From assembly GCF_947507565.1 (NCBI RefSeq), contig NC_089185.1, forward strand, positions 2,666,001-2,730,000: DNA of 64,000 nt, written 5' to 3'. The notes beneath the pieces are model-generated. The model was not told the DNA's origin. It saw only the letters and a list, made by a program, of their open reading frames with translations, and ran no database searches. A program made the translations under genes and the position numbers. The stretch comes from Oscarella lobularis. Lineage: Eukaryota; Porifera; Homoscleromorpha; Homosclerophorida; Oscarellidae. Below, piece after piece: positions 53,443-64,000 of this stretch (position 1 is the first letter of the stretch; the number at the start of each line of letters is the position of its first letter).

Positions 53443-55260
53443 TTAGCAAAGACGTTTGATTACCGTTGCTAGCAGCAAGAGCTGTAAAAACGCATATTCG
53501 ACTCTTGCTGCTGCACTAGTAGGGGCAATTGTATTAGTACATTGCGGTCTGACGGGCGTGGGCTCGGCTGGCACAGTGGGAACGGTGACTATTTGATCTG
53601 GAATGATCTTGTAGCCTTCGACGCCTCTGCATCTGACGTTCTGCTTCTTCGAACGAAGATAATCGAAATAGGCGGCGTCAGCACCGGGTTTGGAGAAATT
53701 GAGAGCAGCAACTGCTTCCTGGAGAGCATATTCATCATCTCCGTAATACGTACCCCAACCTTGGCTCTCTGCTTTCTCAGTTAGAGCGGATAAATAATCT
53801 GGCAAGATCTCGCTTAGACAGTACTGCAAAGAAATTGCCGGATACACAATCAAGAAAGCGATGCACATTTCCTGTGTTGTACCGAGACCCCCCACGGTCG
53901 TCATCGTCCGTTTTGATGTATCGTAGTCACATTCAGTTTGAAGCGAGTCGCCAGGCAGAATCGTGACGTTCTTCAGAGGAAGTATGTAATCCTGATAGTT
54001 GAAGTCGTAATGCTCGTTCTGAACGATGTATCCTAAATCTCGGCCATTGCGAAATTGTCTGAGCCGAATGGCAGCTCCAGCGGTATGAGAGTGCAGAAAC
54101 ACGGAAAAAACCTTTGAACCTTCAGAAGGAATTCCGGCTTTGGTGCACTGCGATGAGCAGTACGATTTCACTGTAGCCTTCGGCAATCCGGGGGGTATGA
54201 AAAAGGTATCACCTGGTATAATTTGACCGACTTCAAGAATAGATCCAAGGTTTGGGGGTTTCTTTGTCGTATAGTAGAATTTCAACCCGGACGAATCAAC
54301 ATAATCTGACCTCATCTTCTCATTGTTGTAGTGCAATCCGAGCATAACGTATTGAAGGCCGTCTTTTCCACTGAACGGAATGCCAACGTCGTCCGGAAAA
54401 CGCACCTCCTCGCCACCAACAGCCCACGCTCCAATGGGACTGAAGCCCCAACACGGCTTAACTTTATCGTTGATTGTGTTGCATGGGCCATCTTCGTGGA
54501 GATAGTTCGCAGCGCTGTCGCATCGATAGACGAGCATGTGATGAACGATTGCTTTGTTATCGATAACGGGACCGAATCCTATCAGGTAGCCTCCTTCTGG
54601 TACAACAGGCAATTTCATTGTTTTGCACCAGTACGTTGTATCAGCGGACGGAACTTTAATATTGTCTGTTATCACATCGAAGGTCGGAGTGCCACTCGGA
54701 AACGGTTTCACGATACGTCCGTTTAGCAAATTGACACTCTTGCTGCCCATTTTCTGATGCTGCATCAGGCCATTAATAGTATCAGGGTCTTTAGGATGAT
54801 ACGCCCAGATCACGTTCGAAGTGCCAGGGCTAATATCCGTGTCGTTGGGCTCGCAAGCACGAATTTTTCGTCTGAACTCGATCACGGTCGTCGTATCGTC
54901 TTCTGACGCTGCAAGCAGCTCGACGTTCTGCTTGGGATCGAGCGGCGGGAGAAATCTGCCCAACGAATGGCGATCCTGCACAATACCTTTGCCGTCTTTT
55001 ACCCAACCGGTGACGATGTCTGAATCTGGCATTTGGCCGTTGGGCGATAGGCCGAATCCGACCCATCCCGTCGTTTTCGCTTCGATGCCGACGTCGATCG
55101 TGCCTAAGGCGTGGTCGACCGTCCAATGAAGCCAGAAAGTGTTGTCGCCATCCAAATTGACGCTGAAATCGTACCTTTGACTAAGAGATGCAGACGTGCT
55201 TGCAAAGGCAATGCAAGTAAAGAGTAAAAGGACAACTCTCATGGCTTTTGAAGGTTCCAA
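53443..55260 (-). CDS. DBH/MOXD-like copper monooxygenase, intronless copy 2
   Basis: 605 aa, a single exon with the same domains as copy 1: signal peptide, DOMON, and the paired Cu monooxygenase domains with HHM, HYNN, HSH and TTQEMC. A hydrophobic C-terminus is present. It differs from copy 1 at scattered positions (for example HHMLVYRC for HHMDVYRC, GSKVFSVF for GVTVFSVF) and by a 3-residue shorter tail linker. All copper ligands are kept, so both copies are probably active. Confidence 0.9.
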   Translation of the reverse strand: MEPSKAMRVVLLLFTCIAFASTSASLSQRYDFSVNLDGDNTFWLHWTVDHALGTIDVGIEAKTTGWVGFGLSPNGQMPDSDIVTGWVKDGKGIVQDRHSLGRFLPPLDPKQNVELLAASEDDTTTVIEFRRKIRACEPNDTDISPGTSNVIWAYHPKDPDTINGLMQHQKMGSKSVNLLNGRIVKPFPSGTPTFDVITDNIKVPSADTTYWCKTMKLPVVPEGGYLIGFGPVIDNKAIVHHMLVYRCDSAANYLHEDGPCNTINDKVKPCWGFSPIGAWAVGGEEVRFPDDVGIPFSGKDGLQYVMLGLHYNNEKMRSDYVDSSGLKFYYTTKKPPNLGSILEVGQIIPGDTFFIPPGLPKATVKSYCSSQCTKAGIPSEGSKVFSVFLHSHTAGAAIRLRQFRNGRDLGYIVQNEHYDFNYQDYILPLKNVTILPGDSLQTECDYDTSKRTMTTVGGLGTTQEMCIAFLIVYPAISLQYCLSEILPDYLSALTEKAESQGWGTYYGDDEYALQEAVAALNFSKPGADAAYFDYLRSKKQNVRCRGVEGYKIIPDQIVTVPTVPAEPTPVRPQCTNTIAPTSAAARVEYAFLQLLLLATVIKRLC

Positions 55261-56009
55261 GAGCAGGAACGGCGACTCTAAGCTTTTGACCCCTCGTGGG
55301 CGTGATGACGCACTGTCACGTGACTAGGCTACCTTGTAAAGATCACGCATCTCGTAAAAGGCCATCGCTACGCGCCGTGCAGAAGGTTATTGAGCAAACG
55401 TACGTGTTTTCGAAGTCGAAATACTCTACCTCTGCTATTTGTGCGGTCGCTCGAGCCACGGACTCCTTTTTTGCGTGCTTAGTGTTGCGTATAGGGGTCT
55501 CAGCCGCTGAGAAAAGCCGCTGAGATGTCATTGAGCCGCAAGGAAATCGTCGGAAGTCAGCGCAGGAGAAGGGGGCCCCCAGTGGGGGCTTCATACAGAG
55601 GGGACCTCCTTCCACGGATAGGCGCAGCATTTGCCAAGTTGCGATATAGTAAGTTATGCTCCACTTCTACGAGTTTTTCAACCTAAATCTATCCTGATTA
55701 ATCACGGGTGCCGCCTTTCAATTCCATGCCACTATACAGTCAGATTATGATAGCAATACAGTAATCCTCTTCCGCTTCAGCAGAGCAAACTCGGATCGAC
55801 GATTCCATGAGATGGTGCAGGAAGTCATACATCAACGTATCCGGCACAAAAAGTGCTTCAATCCAGCTGGGAGAAAATATATCTATACGGGTATAGTGAA
55901 CGCATACGCTTTCACGATATATCCAAGACCATTGTGTTACAGCTAATATGGTAATAATATGGTAATACAAATACAAATTATAATAATGATAAAATGTAGG
56001 AGAACAGCT
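55261..56009. other. Intergenic with TRANK1-like relic
   Basis: 5' flank of copy 2, duplicated from or to 52284-52700. On the - strand, 55740-55860 reads DTLMYDFLHHLMESSIRVCS...EEDY, resembling a part of the TRANK1-like gene near 56880-56950. No intact gene. Confidence 0.5.
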
Positions 56010-59000
56010 TTACTTTCTAAATATTTTCTTCTTCTTGGTGCGTCCTGTTTTTGTCAAACTGACGTCGTTTGTTTTTCCGACTAAAATTTCGTCCTGAAAG
56101 AAAAGAATTTCATCGTCGTCATATAATTTCAACTCTGGTGGCTTGACAGTGGCTTCGTCAGCGTCGCGGTAGCTAACACCAACGGAGTCTTCTTCGAGCT
56201 TAGTTTTCAAGCTCTGAAACTTCATTCTCAAATGGGCAAGTTCTCTCTCCAAATACTCTGTTCCTCTTTTCCACTCACAATTCTCCTCGTGCTTCAGTAT
56301 TCCTTTTTTCACATTCTCCACGTGCTCTCTAAGTTCATCGGCGTCTAATTCTAGAATATGTTTCCCAGAAATTTCCTTGGAAAAAGTAAGGAATTCTAGG
56401 GACGTCTTTTCGAAAAACCCTTTTTCCTTCCTATACTTGGTGAATGCCGCCATTGTTAGTTCATGAGAATATGAACTAATGTGCTCATCCCTTGTCGCGT
56501 CATCTTCGCTCTTGAAAATCACATTGCATACACGGCAACCGAAGAAATCGACGTGCACCTCGAAGGTGCGATTAGAACGTTCGGCAGCGCTATTTCTCCA
56601 CGTTTTAAAGCTTCTCTGTAGCAGGCGACGCGATACGCGCGATATAAACTGCTCTGCATCTGCTTCAAAAAGATTTTCAGTATTAATGTCATCCTCAGGA
56701 TCTTGGGGATGGCCTCGTTGGTTTCTCGCAACAGCTGATTGAAGAGGAGGAGAGGAAACGGGCTCGTTGGTAAGCACAGCTACCTCAGCGGGAGTGAAGT
56801 CAAACTTTCGGTCATCAGATTTTGTTACTCGCACTAATTCGTCGTCTCTGCCACGCAAAAGTTTACACAAAACTTGACAGGTAACCAGGCGGCAATCCTC
56901 TTCTGCTTCAACAGAGCAAATTTCAATCAGCGCTTGCCTGAGATGCGCCGAAAGCCCTAAATTAAGATACGGGTAAACAAAATTAAAGCATTGCTTCAAT
57001 TCGGTTTTCTTCTGAGGAAATCCGATGGTTTTGAGACTGTTATAGTACAGAACTATACACAGAACAAGAGTCCTTTCTGCGCCGCCACTAATTAGGCACT
57101 GCGGTCTTGTTAGAGAGAACGTTAGGATGTTAAACGTTTCCTTCTCCTTTCCTAGGACAACGTCGATAACGTACTCCAGCAGCTCTCGAACGTCTCCTAG
57201 ATCGTGAACGTTTAGACTGCGAATTGCTTGAAGATGATAGTCAGGTTCACTTCGAGTGACACAATCCCAAAATCTAGTTGTTTCAACGTAGCGCCGTGGT
57301 ATAAATATTTCTAGATCTCGAACCGGCTGGAGATAGAGCAGAGATAAAAGGCAATAGTATGAACACATCTCTAAGATGTTATTGGTCTCAGTAAGAGTAG
57401 GGGGAGCGTGGCGTAGAACGAATCCTTTTTTGAAAGAAGGAGTGAAAAAGTCATAAAGAAGAATCTTGATCGACCTTATAATGTGACTGGAGTACTCCAT
57501 CTTTGCTTTACTCCAGGCATTGCTTATATCGTCCAGATAAGAAAGAAAGGTGGTATACCGGTAATAGCTTCTACTTCTCAGCTCATAGAACCAGGGACGA
57601 TAATAAGCCTTAGCGTTAAAGAACATGTCACCCTCGACCTTCGCTCTTTCCTCTTTTAACAGATCGCAAAATTGTTTTGCCTTAGCCTTTCCGTCAACAA
57701 TCCTAAAGAGATTCCAGAACGCCTGCACTAGATTAATATTTCCCACGCGTCTGTGTCCGAGCTCCTGCCATCGCGTTTCAATTAGACCAACCAGATGATT
57801 TGCAACAGTTGGCTCCTTTCGCAGTTTCAAAACTCCTTGATAGCATGCTTCGTTTAGGGGGTACAGACAGCATTGCCGAGGCCCCGGACATACGATTTCC
57901 CACAAATATCGTAATGGCTCGATGCGCCGAATCGCCTTTAGTGTTATGACATCAGCTACTAAATGCTTACACCTCTGCAAGTTGCTGCAAACGGAAGAAA
58001 CAGAAAATTCAAGCTTCGTGGATAAAATTATCTTCTCCATTTGCGTAGACCAATACTCCTTTGGAAAGGGTCCGTGAAAATTAACGCAGCCAATATCACG
58101 TCTTGGGCAATAATACGTCTCAGCAAAAAATTGGCACACTTTGCCGCGTCCTTCCAAGCAATCCATAAGATATCTTCGTGACATCGCAATCAACTCACAA
58201 ATTATGGAAAAAATGTGACGGCTCAATAGCGACCTAACGGCCTCTTTTTCGAAACAAACCTCGTGCTGAAATTCCTCGATAGTACCTCGGTAAGTTGAAA
58301 TTCGCATAAAACGACAGCGCGTTTTGGGATATATAGCGTATTCAACTTCGTTAATTACGCAGAACCCATAATACCGAGCGCAATGATTGTTCACCTGACG
58401 AACGTCTTCAGGCGCTCTCATAGTGGAGATGGCTTTACAGAGTTTGATAGCCGTTTCAACAGTCTGCGTAACAGTTCTTAGGTCTTGGTTCGAAGCCACA
58501 GGTGATTTAGCTAGTCGAGCAGCAGTCGCTTCGATCTCGCCACACCAGCAGAAGGATCTCGTGAAAAAATCTCTTGCTTTCATAGCTAAACGACTATAAC
58601 TTTCAATGTCATCTTTTCGCAATTTCGCTTCTTTCAAACAGCAGCAACCGAGTCCTAGAAAGTCTCGTTTCTCCTCGTAGCATCGTCTCGCTTTCTCCAA
58701 ATACTCTAAGCACTCTTCTTTGCCAAGGGTTTCCCAGTTGACTTCAACGTGACCTAGATAGCAATTTCCGTCGAAGACGCTACCTCCTCCCTTGTCCGCA
58801 ATCTCTAAATATCTTCCCTGCTCCGTGTACAGTTTTCTAACTTCATCCATGCGATTAGCTCTAATCATTGCTCTAACAAATTCCTCAATTTGTCCGGTGT
58901 CTTTGAAAAATTTCTCTTTCATTTCAAACGTCGAAAAGCGGTCAACGACTTTTCTCATTTCATCAAATTCCGATTTGCTAAAGTAATGTTTTGCTGCTTT

Positions 59001-62000
59001 AATGAGTAGCCTGTCTACTGAAAGCGACGTAGGAGCCTTCACGCGGTCCTTTAACTCGGGCTGTTTTTCTATAAGCGTATTATAGCGCTGTACCAAATTA
59101 GCGACTTCCTCGTAGCGTCCGTGAGCATAGAGCGAGATACAAGGCGTTTCGTAGTCGTCACCTTTTTCCCAGCACCGAAGAGCATCATCAAGTCGTCTCT
59201 TTGCAAAAAATAGTCTCGCGGCATCGAGAGGCTGCACGATGCAAATGCCAATAATAAGTGATTAAAATTAATTTGGTGGCTTACCATTTCGTTTTTTTCA
59301 AAAACGGTCGCTGCCATTATTTTCTCACCGCATCTTGCAAGGCACAGAGCGGCGGAGTCCAGCTTCCTAGCCTGTACGTAATAAAGCGCTGCTTCGCGGA
59401 GTTTCTCCTTTTCATTTCGCGTGTTTTCCATGGCTTCCTTGACGCAGATTTTACCAAGGCAGAGATAGAATTTCTCTTCGATCCCGGCTCGATCGAAGCA
59501 TGTCGCAGCAGGGCGAAAGAGTCTATGTTTTAGAAAATAGCGAGCTCTCCTTTCCCACTCTTTGGGTGTAGACGTAGCAAAAAGCTGTGAATTTTCAGAT
59601 TCGTTTTTTCGAGCCAACACGTCACTGCTACTAACGACTTCAATTAAATCTAGCGACCGAAAGTATTCCATGATGGGCCTCCGCTTGTTCTCGTCACTGT
59701 CGTAGAACCAGAGATTGCACCGAGCGCGAGTGACGGCGGTGTACAAGTGCTTTAGCTCTGATTCTATGTACTTGTGCTTGGACGAATCGAATTTTAGAGG
59801 CCTGCAATCCGACATCCCTTTGAAATAATCTGGGTGTTCATCTCGGAGAAACGAGTAGATAATTTGCCAAGAAGCATCAGCCTATAAGAAATTAACGGCA
59901 AGCTAAACAATGAGCTTAGACGTATTCATGCACACATATACCTTTGAGTCAGTAAAAAAGTTGAAGAGCAAAACGTCGTCGAACTCGAGACCCTTAGCGT
60001 CAAAAATTGTCATAGATATGGCACACTTCAATTCTTCCGGAAGTTTCTTCAGGGCTTCTTCAGACCTGACTAAGATTACTTGATGAGCTCCAAATTCTAG
60101 AGCGTTTGTTTTTCGCCTATTGCCCATTAGCACAAGGGCAAGAAATTCCGTGAGAGTCTCGCTTTCTGTACTGACTAAATACGACGGCTTAGGCCCAGGA
60201 AAAAGACCTCTATCCTTTGGAAGAATATCAAACGAATCTTTAAAATACGTCTCCATGAGGTCTACGACACTCGAGGCAACTTTCAGTATTCCAGAATGAG
60301 ATCGGTAATTTTGCTCAAGATGCGAAACTTTGGGAACTTTAATTTTCAAGTGAGGATTGGCTTCCTTTCTTTCAAAAAACATCGTTTGCATATCCTTGAA
60401 GCGAAAGGACACGCCACGCATTATAGACTGGGCTGTATCACCAGTGAGGAAAACTCCGTTTTGATTTTGACAGCAACTCAGTAAAAGAGCAATTTCAGCC
60501 TGGGTGAAGTCTTGCGTTTCGTCCACAAACAACTGGTTGATGATCCAGCCCAAATCAGACACGTCTACCGAGTTGAGTCGATGATACAAATTGAATACTA
60601 AATCGCATTCGTCGTAAGCTCGCATCTGCTTCTTCAACCTGCGATACTGCAAAAAGATCTGGTAGACCTGATCGCGACTTCCTTCAAAATTAGGAGCTCG
60701 TTTTCGACCAATATTTTCATAGTCCTCCTTCTTTAAGTACCCTTTACCGTTCGCACTGTTCATTGCCTCCACCGAGCCTTCGATGAACGACTTGATCTCG
60801 GTCCACACGAGGGCAGGATCGTACGAACAGTCAGGAAACTCTCTTTTCAGCTGTGGCCATAACCTATTCTCGAACAGAGCAAAGGTGATCTCCATTCGAA
60901 CGTTGCCCTTTGATTTGGATAAAGTCTCCGTAGCTCGATCTACGGATTTAACAAGATGGCTAGATACGTCAGCAACCTCTTTCTCCTCCTCGTCTCCCGA
61001 ATCGTCCCTGTCCGATAAATCGCTATCCCAGTCGTCGTCGTCGAGCAATTCTAGCAATCCGTCGTTGTCTCCCCAAGTGCTAATTCTGCACAGCATTGCT
61101 CCTTTCTCGTTTCGTGGGAAGAAGGGCTCGGACGGCAGAGAGGCGTCGAGTAGTAGAAGAACTTGACGCATGGTGAGAAAGCAAGGAAATTGCAAATCGT
61201 TGAACTCCTGCAATTTAAACGGCAATTGCTTCGACTCATATTCCCTATGTTTGGTGAAGGATTGAGCGTGGCTCAGACCGAGAAAGCATCTTCTCATTCG
61301 ATCACATAGAAAGCCGTTCTTTGTAATGAATACCTGCTTGAGATGATGAAGAATTTCGTTGGAACGTCTTGCTAGAGGAGGAACAAATTCTTCATCAGAC
61401 TCCAGTAGAAACCGCACTTTGCAAGCGGAAGGCTTTGGAGAAACCTGAGGTGGCTCACTGGCCGAGTCTTTCTGAGGGCCCGTGTAAATTTCCTCTGGAT
61501 TTCTATCTTTCAGCGGTGGTAAAATGTCCTCGGGCCATTCCTTTATGCGTGCGAGCTTCTCATCCTCAGCAGAAGATTTGATAAGCCTGTGATCAACTAC
61601 AACGCTGCGCCCCTCTTCTTCTGGTTTGACCTTAGCAGTTCTTTGAATGCTCTGGTAGTAGGGAGAATCGACTGTTGCTTTCATCCAATACAGTTCAAAA
61701 CACCTCCACATTTTGTAAAGACAGCAGGTTGTTTTTCCCGTTCCACTGCGACCCAAAAGCAATGTCGACGTTTCTTCCTTCGAATTTATTATTTCGAATT
61801 CGTCCGGGTTTATGTCAAATGGAAAATCGACTTCTTCCTCCCTGGTAGAAGACAAATTCAACATTTCATTTGTCAGAGGATAGAATTTCACTATATTATA
61901 TTCTTTGAGTCGAGGATTCGCAGGCGGAATGCACTTTAGCGCTTGCTCGTCATCTTCCGAGGAGCTTATCAGTTTTGAAAAATACAAAGGTCTGTCTTGA

Positions 62001-64000
62001 GGCAAAGCCTCCGTGGCGTCTTCTTTGAGATAGTTTTTGCCCTCTAAGATCGTAATGTTCACAGCCGACTCACCCTTTTCATACGACTTCAAGATTTCTT
62101 TCACTTTCAAATTGAGTTTGTCGTGATCGAGAAGCACGTGCCACACGCGAATTATCTGCGAGTAGACGTGCTTCTGCTCGCCTGGGAGACTGAGTCGTGG
62201 CGAGAAAGCGCAATTGACGTCCCAGATTAGTCGCACTGCTCCGGTGACGTTCGTTTCATAGAGCATTATGCCCCCTTGAACGCCTTGAATGGGACGACAG
62301 AGTTTCGGACGAAACTCCCCATTTGCGAGCATATGCAGTTTTGAGACGACCTGATCGACGACGTGCCGATCACTTTTGGGTTTCTTGAGGAATTTCCACA
62401 CGTCCATAGTGCATCTCACCTCCCACGGCGTCTTTAGAGGAGAATAGGTTTTTGGTAATAAAGGAGTGCGCACTTTTTCTATCTCGGACGTCTCTGGAAC
62501 GTCAACCTCATCCTCTTGAACTGAATCTGGGACTGGAGTAGTAGAGTTTGTTATATCAACAGGAGCATTCGTAGTCGAACTCTGTCGTCTCACCTCCTTG
62601 GAAATCAGCTGAGCGTCCTTTGACTTTTTCAAAAGTTGTTGAGTGTAGTCTTTTTGTGGGAGCGCGGATATTGCCTTTTGCAGCTCCTCCCTGATGTCTA
62701 CTTGCTGCATGTTAATCCTATGAGGTTTCCCTCTTTGTTGCGTTCTGGAACTTTCTTGCTCCTCTGGGACTCTTTCAGAATCGCTCTCTTTTTCGCCTTC
62801 GGACTCTTCACTGCTGCTGCCGCTACTCGCTGTTTCTTTATTGGCTGCGGCAGCAGACTCAGAAACAGATACCGAATTCGAAGCTTTAGGCTTCAAAGTC
62901 TTTTTCTTCTTGCTCTGTTGCTTCTTCTTTTTGAGTTTCTTCTTCTTCTTTGCCGCTGATTTTGCTGCCGATGTATGAGGCTTCTTTACGTCCGGTGGCC
63001 GCTCAACCTTTAAGGTTGCATCTGATTTTGTTGCCGTTGGATGCGTTCTCTTTATGTCCGGACGCTCAACCTTTGGGGCAGCGGCTGTGCGCCTTTGAGT
63101 TTGAGGATGTACCGGAGCCACATCGGGACGGGTACGCTGATGAGCTTGATAACGGCTGCGAGTAGGAGTATCACCATAATAGGTGCTTGGAGAATAAGAA
63201 GCTCCAGGTGAATAATAATAACTTTCGGCAGTACCTAGCGTTGGGGCATAAGTGAAAGGTTCGTAGGGAGGTTGGTATGCAGGTTGGTAGGCGGGTGATC
63301 CATGTGAATAAAGAGGCTCGTCCATGGCATAAGTTTGAGCGAAATAAGGCGAGGTGGAGTAAGAGTGCGATGGAATAGACGATGCACTAGGATAGTGCAT
63401 AGATTGGACGTTTGAAGAAAGAAATTCTTGCGCTTTGTGTAGTACCTGAACACGCCAGTCATCTGGATACCAGTCCTTGCTGTAAAGCCATTCGATAGCG
63501 GAAATCCCTTCCTTATTGGGTTCATCTGGTCTGTATCCCTTTAAAAGCAATTTGACCATCACCGTTTCTCGCGTTTTGGAGAAAGTGTAGTCATTCATGC
63601 AGATCAGATGAAGGGGCGAATAGCCGTTTCTGCTCACAGGCAGCTCCCCTTTCACTTGCTTCAAAATGTAATCGAGGAGACGCGTGCTTCCATCTAAATC
63701 AAGTCACTCTGTCTTATTTATCAAAAAATTCAAAGATCGCCTTACCGTCTTCCAATGTCCAAAGAGTTACCGCGTTTAGGACACAGTCGTCCTCCGGCAA
63801 ACAGAGACATTGACTAAGGGCTCCCATACGCAGTAGCTCAACCGCAGCGCTTTGTTTACCAAATTCTTTTGCAACGACAAGTGGCAACTTGCCTCCTCTG
63901 CAAGGAGCGTTTGGATTAAAATTGATCTGCTGCAGAAACTCAAAAAACGGGCCAAGAGAATCATCGTCTTTCTCTTTAGCAATGACGTCATCAACTGGAA
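56010..64000 (-). CDS. TRANK1: TRANK1-like ankyrin/SF1-helicase/TPR protein, 3' part (runs off right edge)
   Basis: Visible exons: 63746-64000 (open at the window edge), 59942-63693, 59285-59881, 56010-59231; phases agree. The first parts are ankyrin-like (GGKLPLVVAKEFGKQSAAVELL; GYSPLHLICMND). A Pro/Ser/Lys-rich linker follows. Then comes a UvrD/SF1-type helicase core: Walker A GRSGTGKTTCCLYK, Walker B VDETQDFTQAE, GDTAQSIMRG, LEQNYRSHSG, FDAKGLEFDDVLLFNF and YTAVTRARCNLW. The C-terminal 1,100 residues are helical, TPR-like, with a late C2H2 finger (CRVCNVIF...HISSYSH) and a Lys-rich tail (GRTKKKKIFRK). The order matches TRANK1. Molecular function is poorly known in the family. Confidence 0.85.

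Overview
This is a gene-dense stretch of eukaryotic nuclear DNA. It has short introns (about 45-110 bp in the spliced genes), many single-exon genes and close gene spacing. The gene content includes an MDC1-like checkpoint protein with FHA and paired BRCT domains, DOMON plus copper type II monooxygenases, a TRANK1-like helicase, C-type and H-type lectins, and short collagens. This points to an invertebrate animal. A sponge with a compact genome (homoscleromorph-like) is my best guess, but it is inferred from gene style and not proven. One 200-N assembly gap lies at 1143-1342.

Region 1 (1-31.4 kb, all + strand) is a tandem array of about 18 genes, pseudogenes and relics of one family. The intact members are secreted and single-exon: a signal peptide, a short charged Gly-Arg-Asp-rich collagen stretch (about 7-20 triplets), and a C-terminal globular domain of about 200 residues that I cannot assign to a named family. 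Three subfamilies can be told apart by their first residues (MKHL, MKHH, MSKN). They recur in the order MKHL, MKHH, MSKN, so a triplet was repeatedly duplicated and then eroded. Six members are open from start to stop: 1485, 4866, 10227, 15826, 23975 and 29038. The MSKN gene at 30425 is also intact. The rest carry frameshifts, deletions or single CGA-to-TGA stops, and several are recombinant chimeras.

Inside the array, at 19.15-23.05 kb, two transposon insertions sit next to each other. One is a 1.66-kb fold-back element flanked by TA. The other is a pair of head-to-tail non-autonomous Helitrons containing a 17-bp minisatellite.

Region 2 (31.98-46.0 kb, - strand) holds three tandem copies of a large multi-exon secreted lectin gene. 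The architecture is signal peptide, three H-type lectin-like modules, Kazal, three more H-type modules, C-type lectin, two EGF, C-type lectin. I could follow every exon and splice phase: copy 1 gives 1021 aa, copy 2 gives 1018 aa. Copy 3 (964 aa) has lost most of its first C-type lectin domain, and its last EGF/lectin exons are replaced in frame by the globular domain of the neighbouring collagen-like family. This looks like a new chimeric gene made by exon capture.

Region 3 (47.07-50.27 kb, + strand) is a 17-exon MDC1-like gene transcribed divergently from lectin copy 3. Its first two exons, or only its promoter, were duplicated along with the lectin genes. Region 4 (50.4-55.3 kb, - strand) has two nearly identical intronless DBH/MOXD-like monooxygenases. 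Region 5 (56.0-64.0 kb, - strand) is the 3' part of a TRANK1-like ankyrin/SF1-helicase/TPR gene that runs off the right edge.

No system of interacting genes can be proven from this sequence. The strongest biological theme is a fast birth-and-death cluster of secreted recognition-type proteins (short collagens and lectins) next to housekeeping genes, with active domain exchange between the two families.
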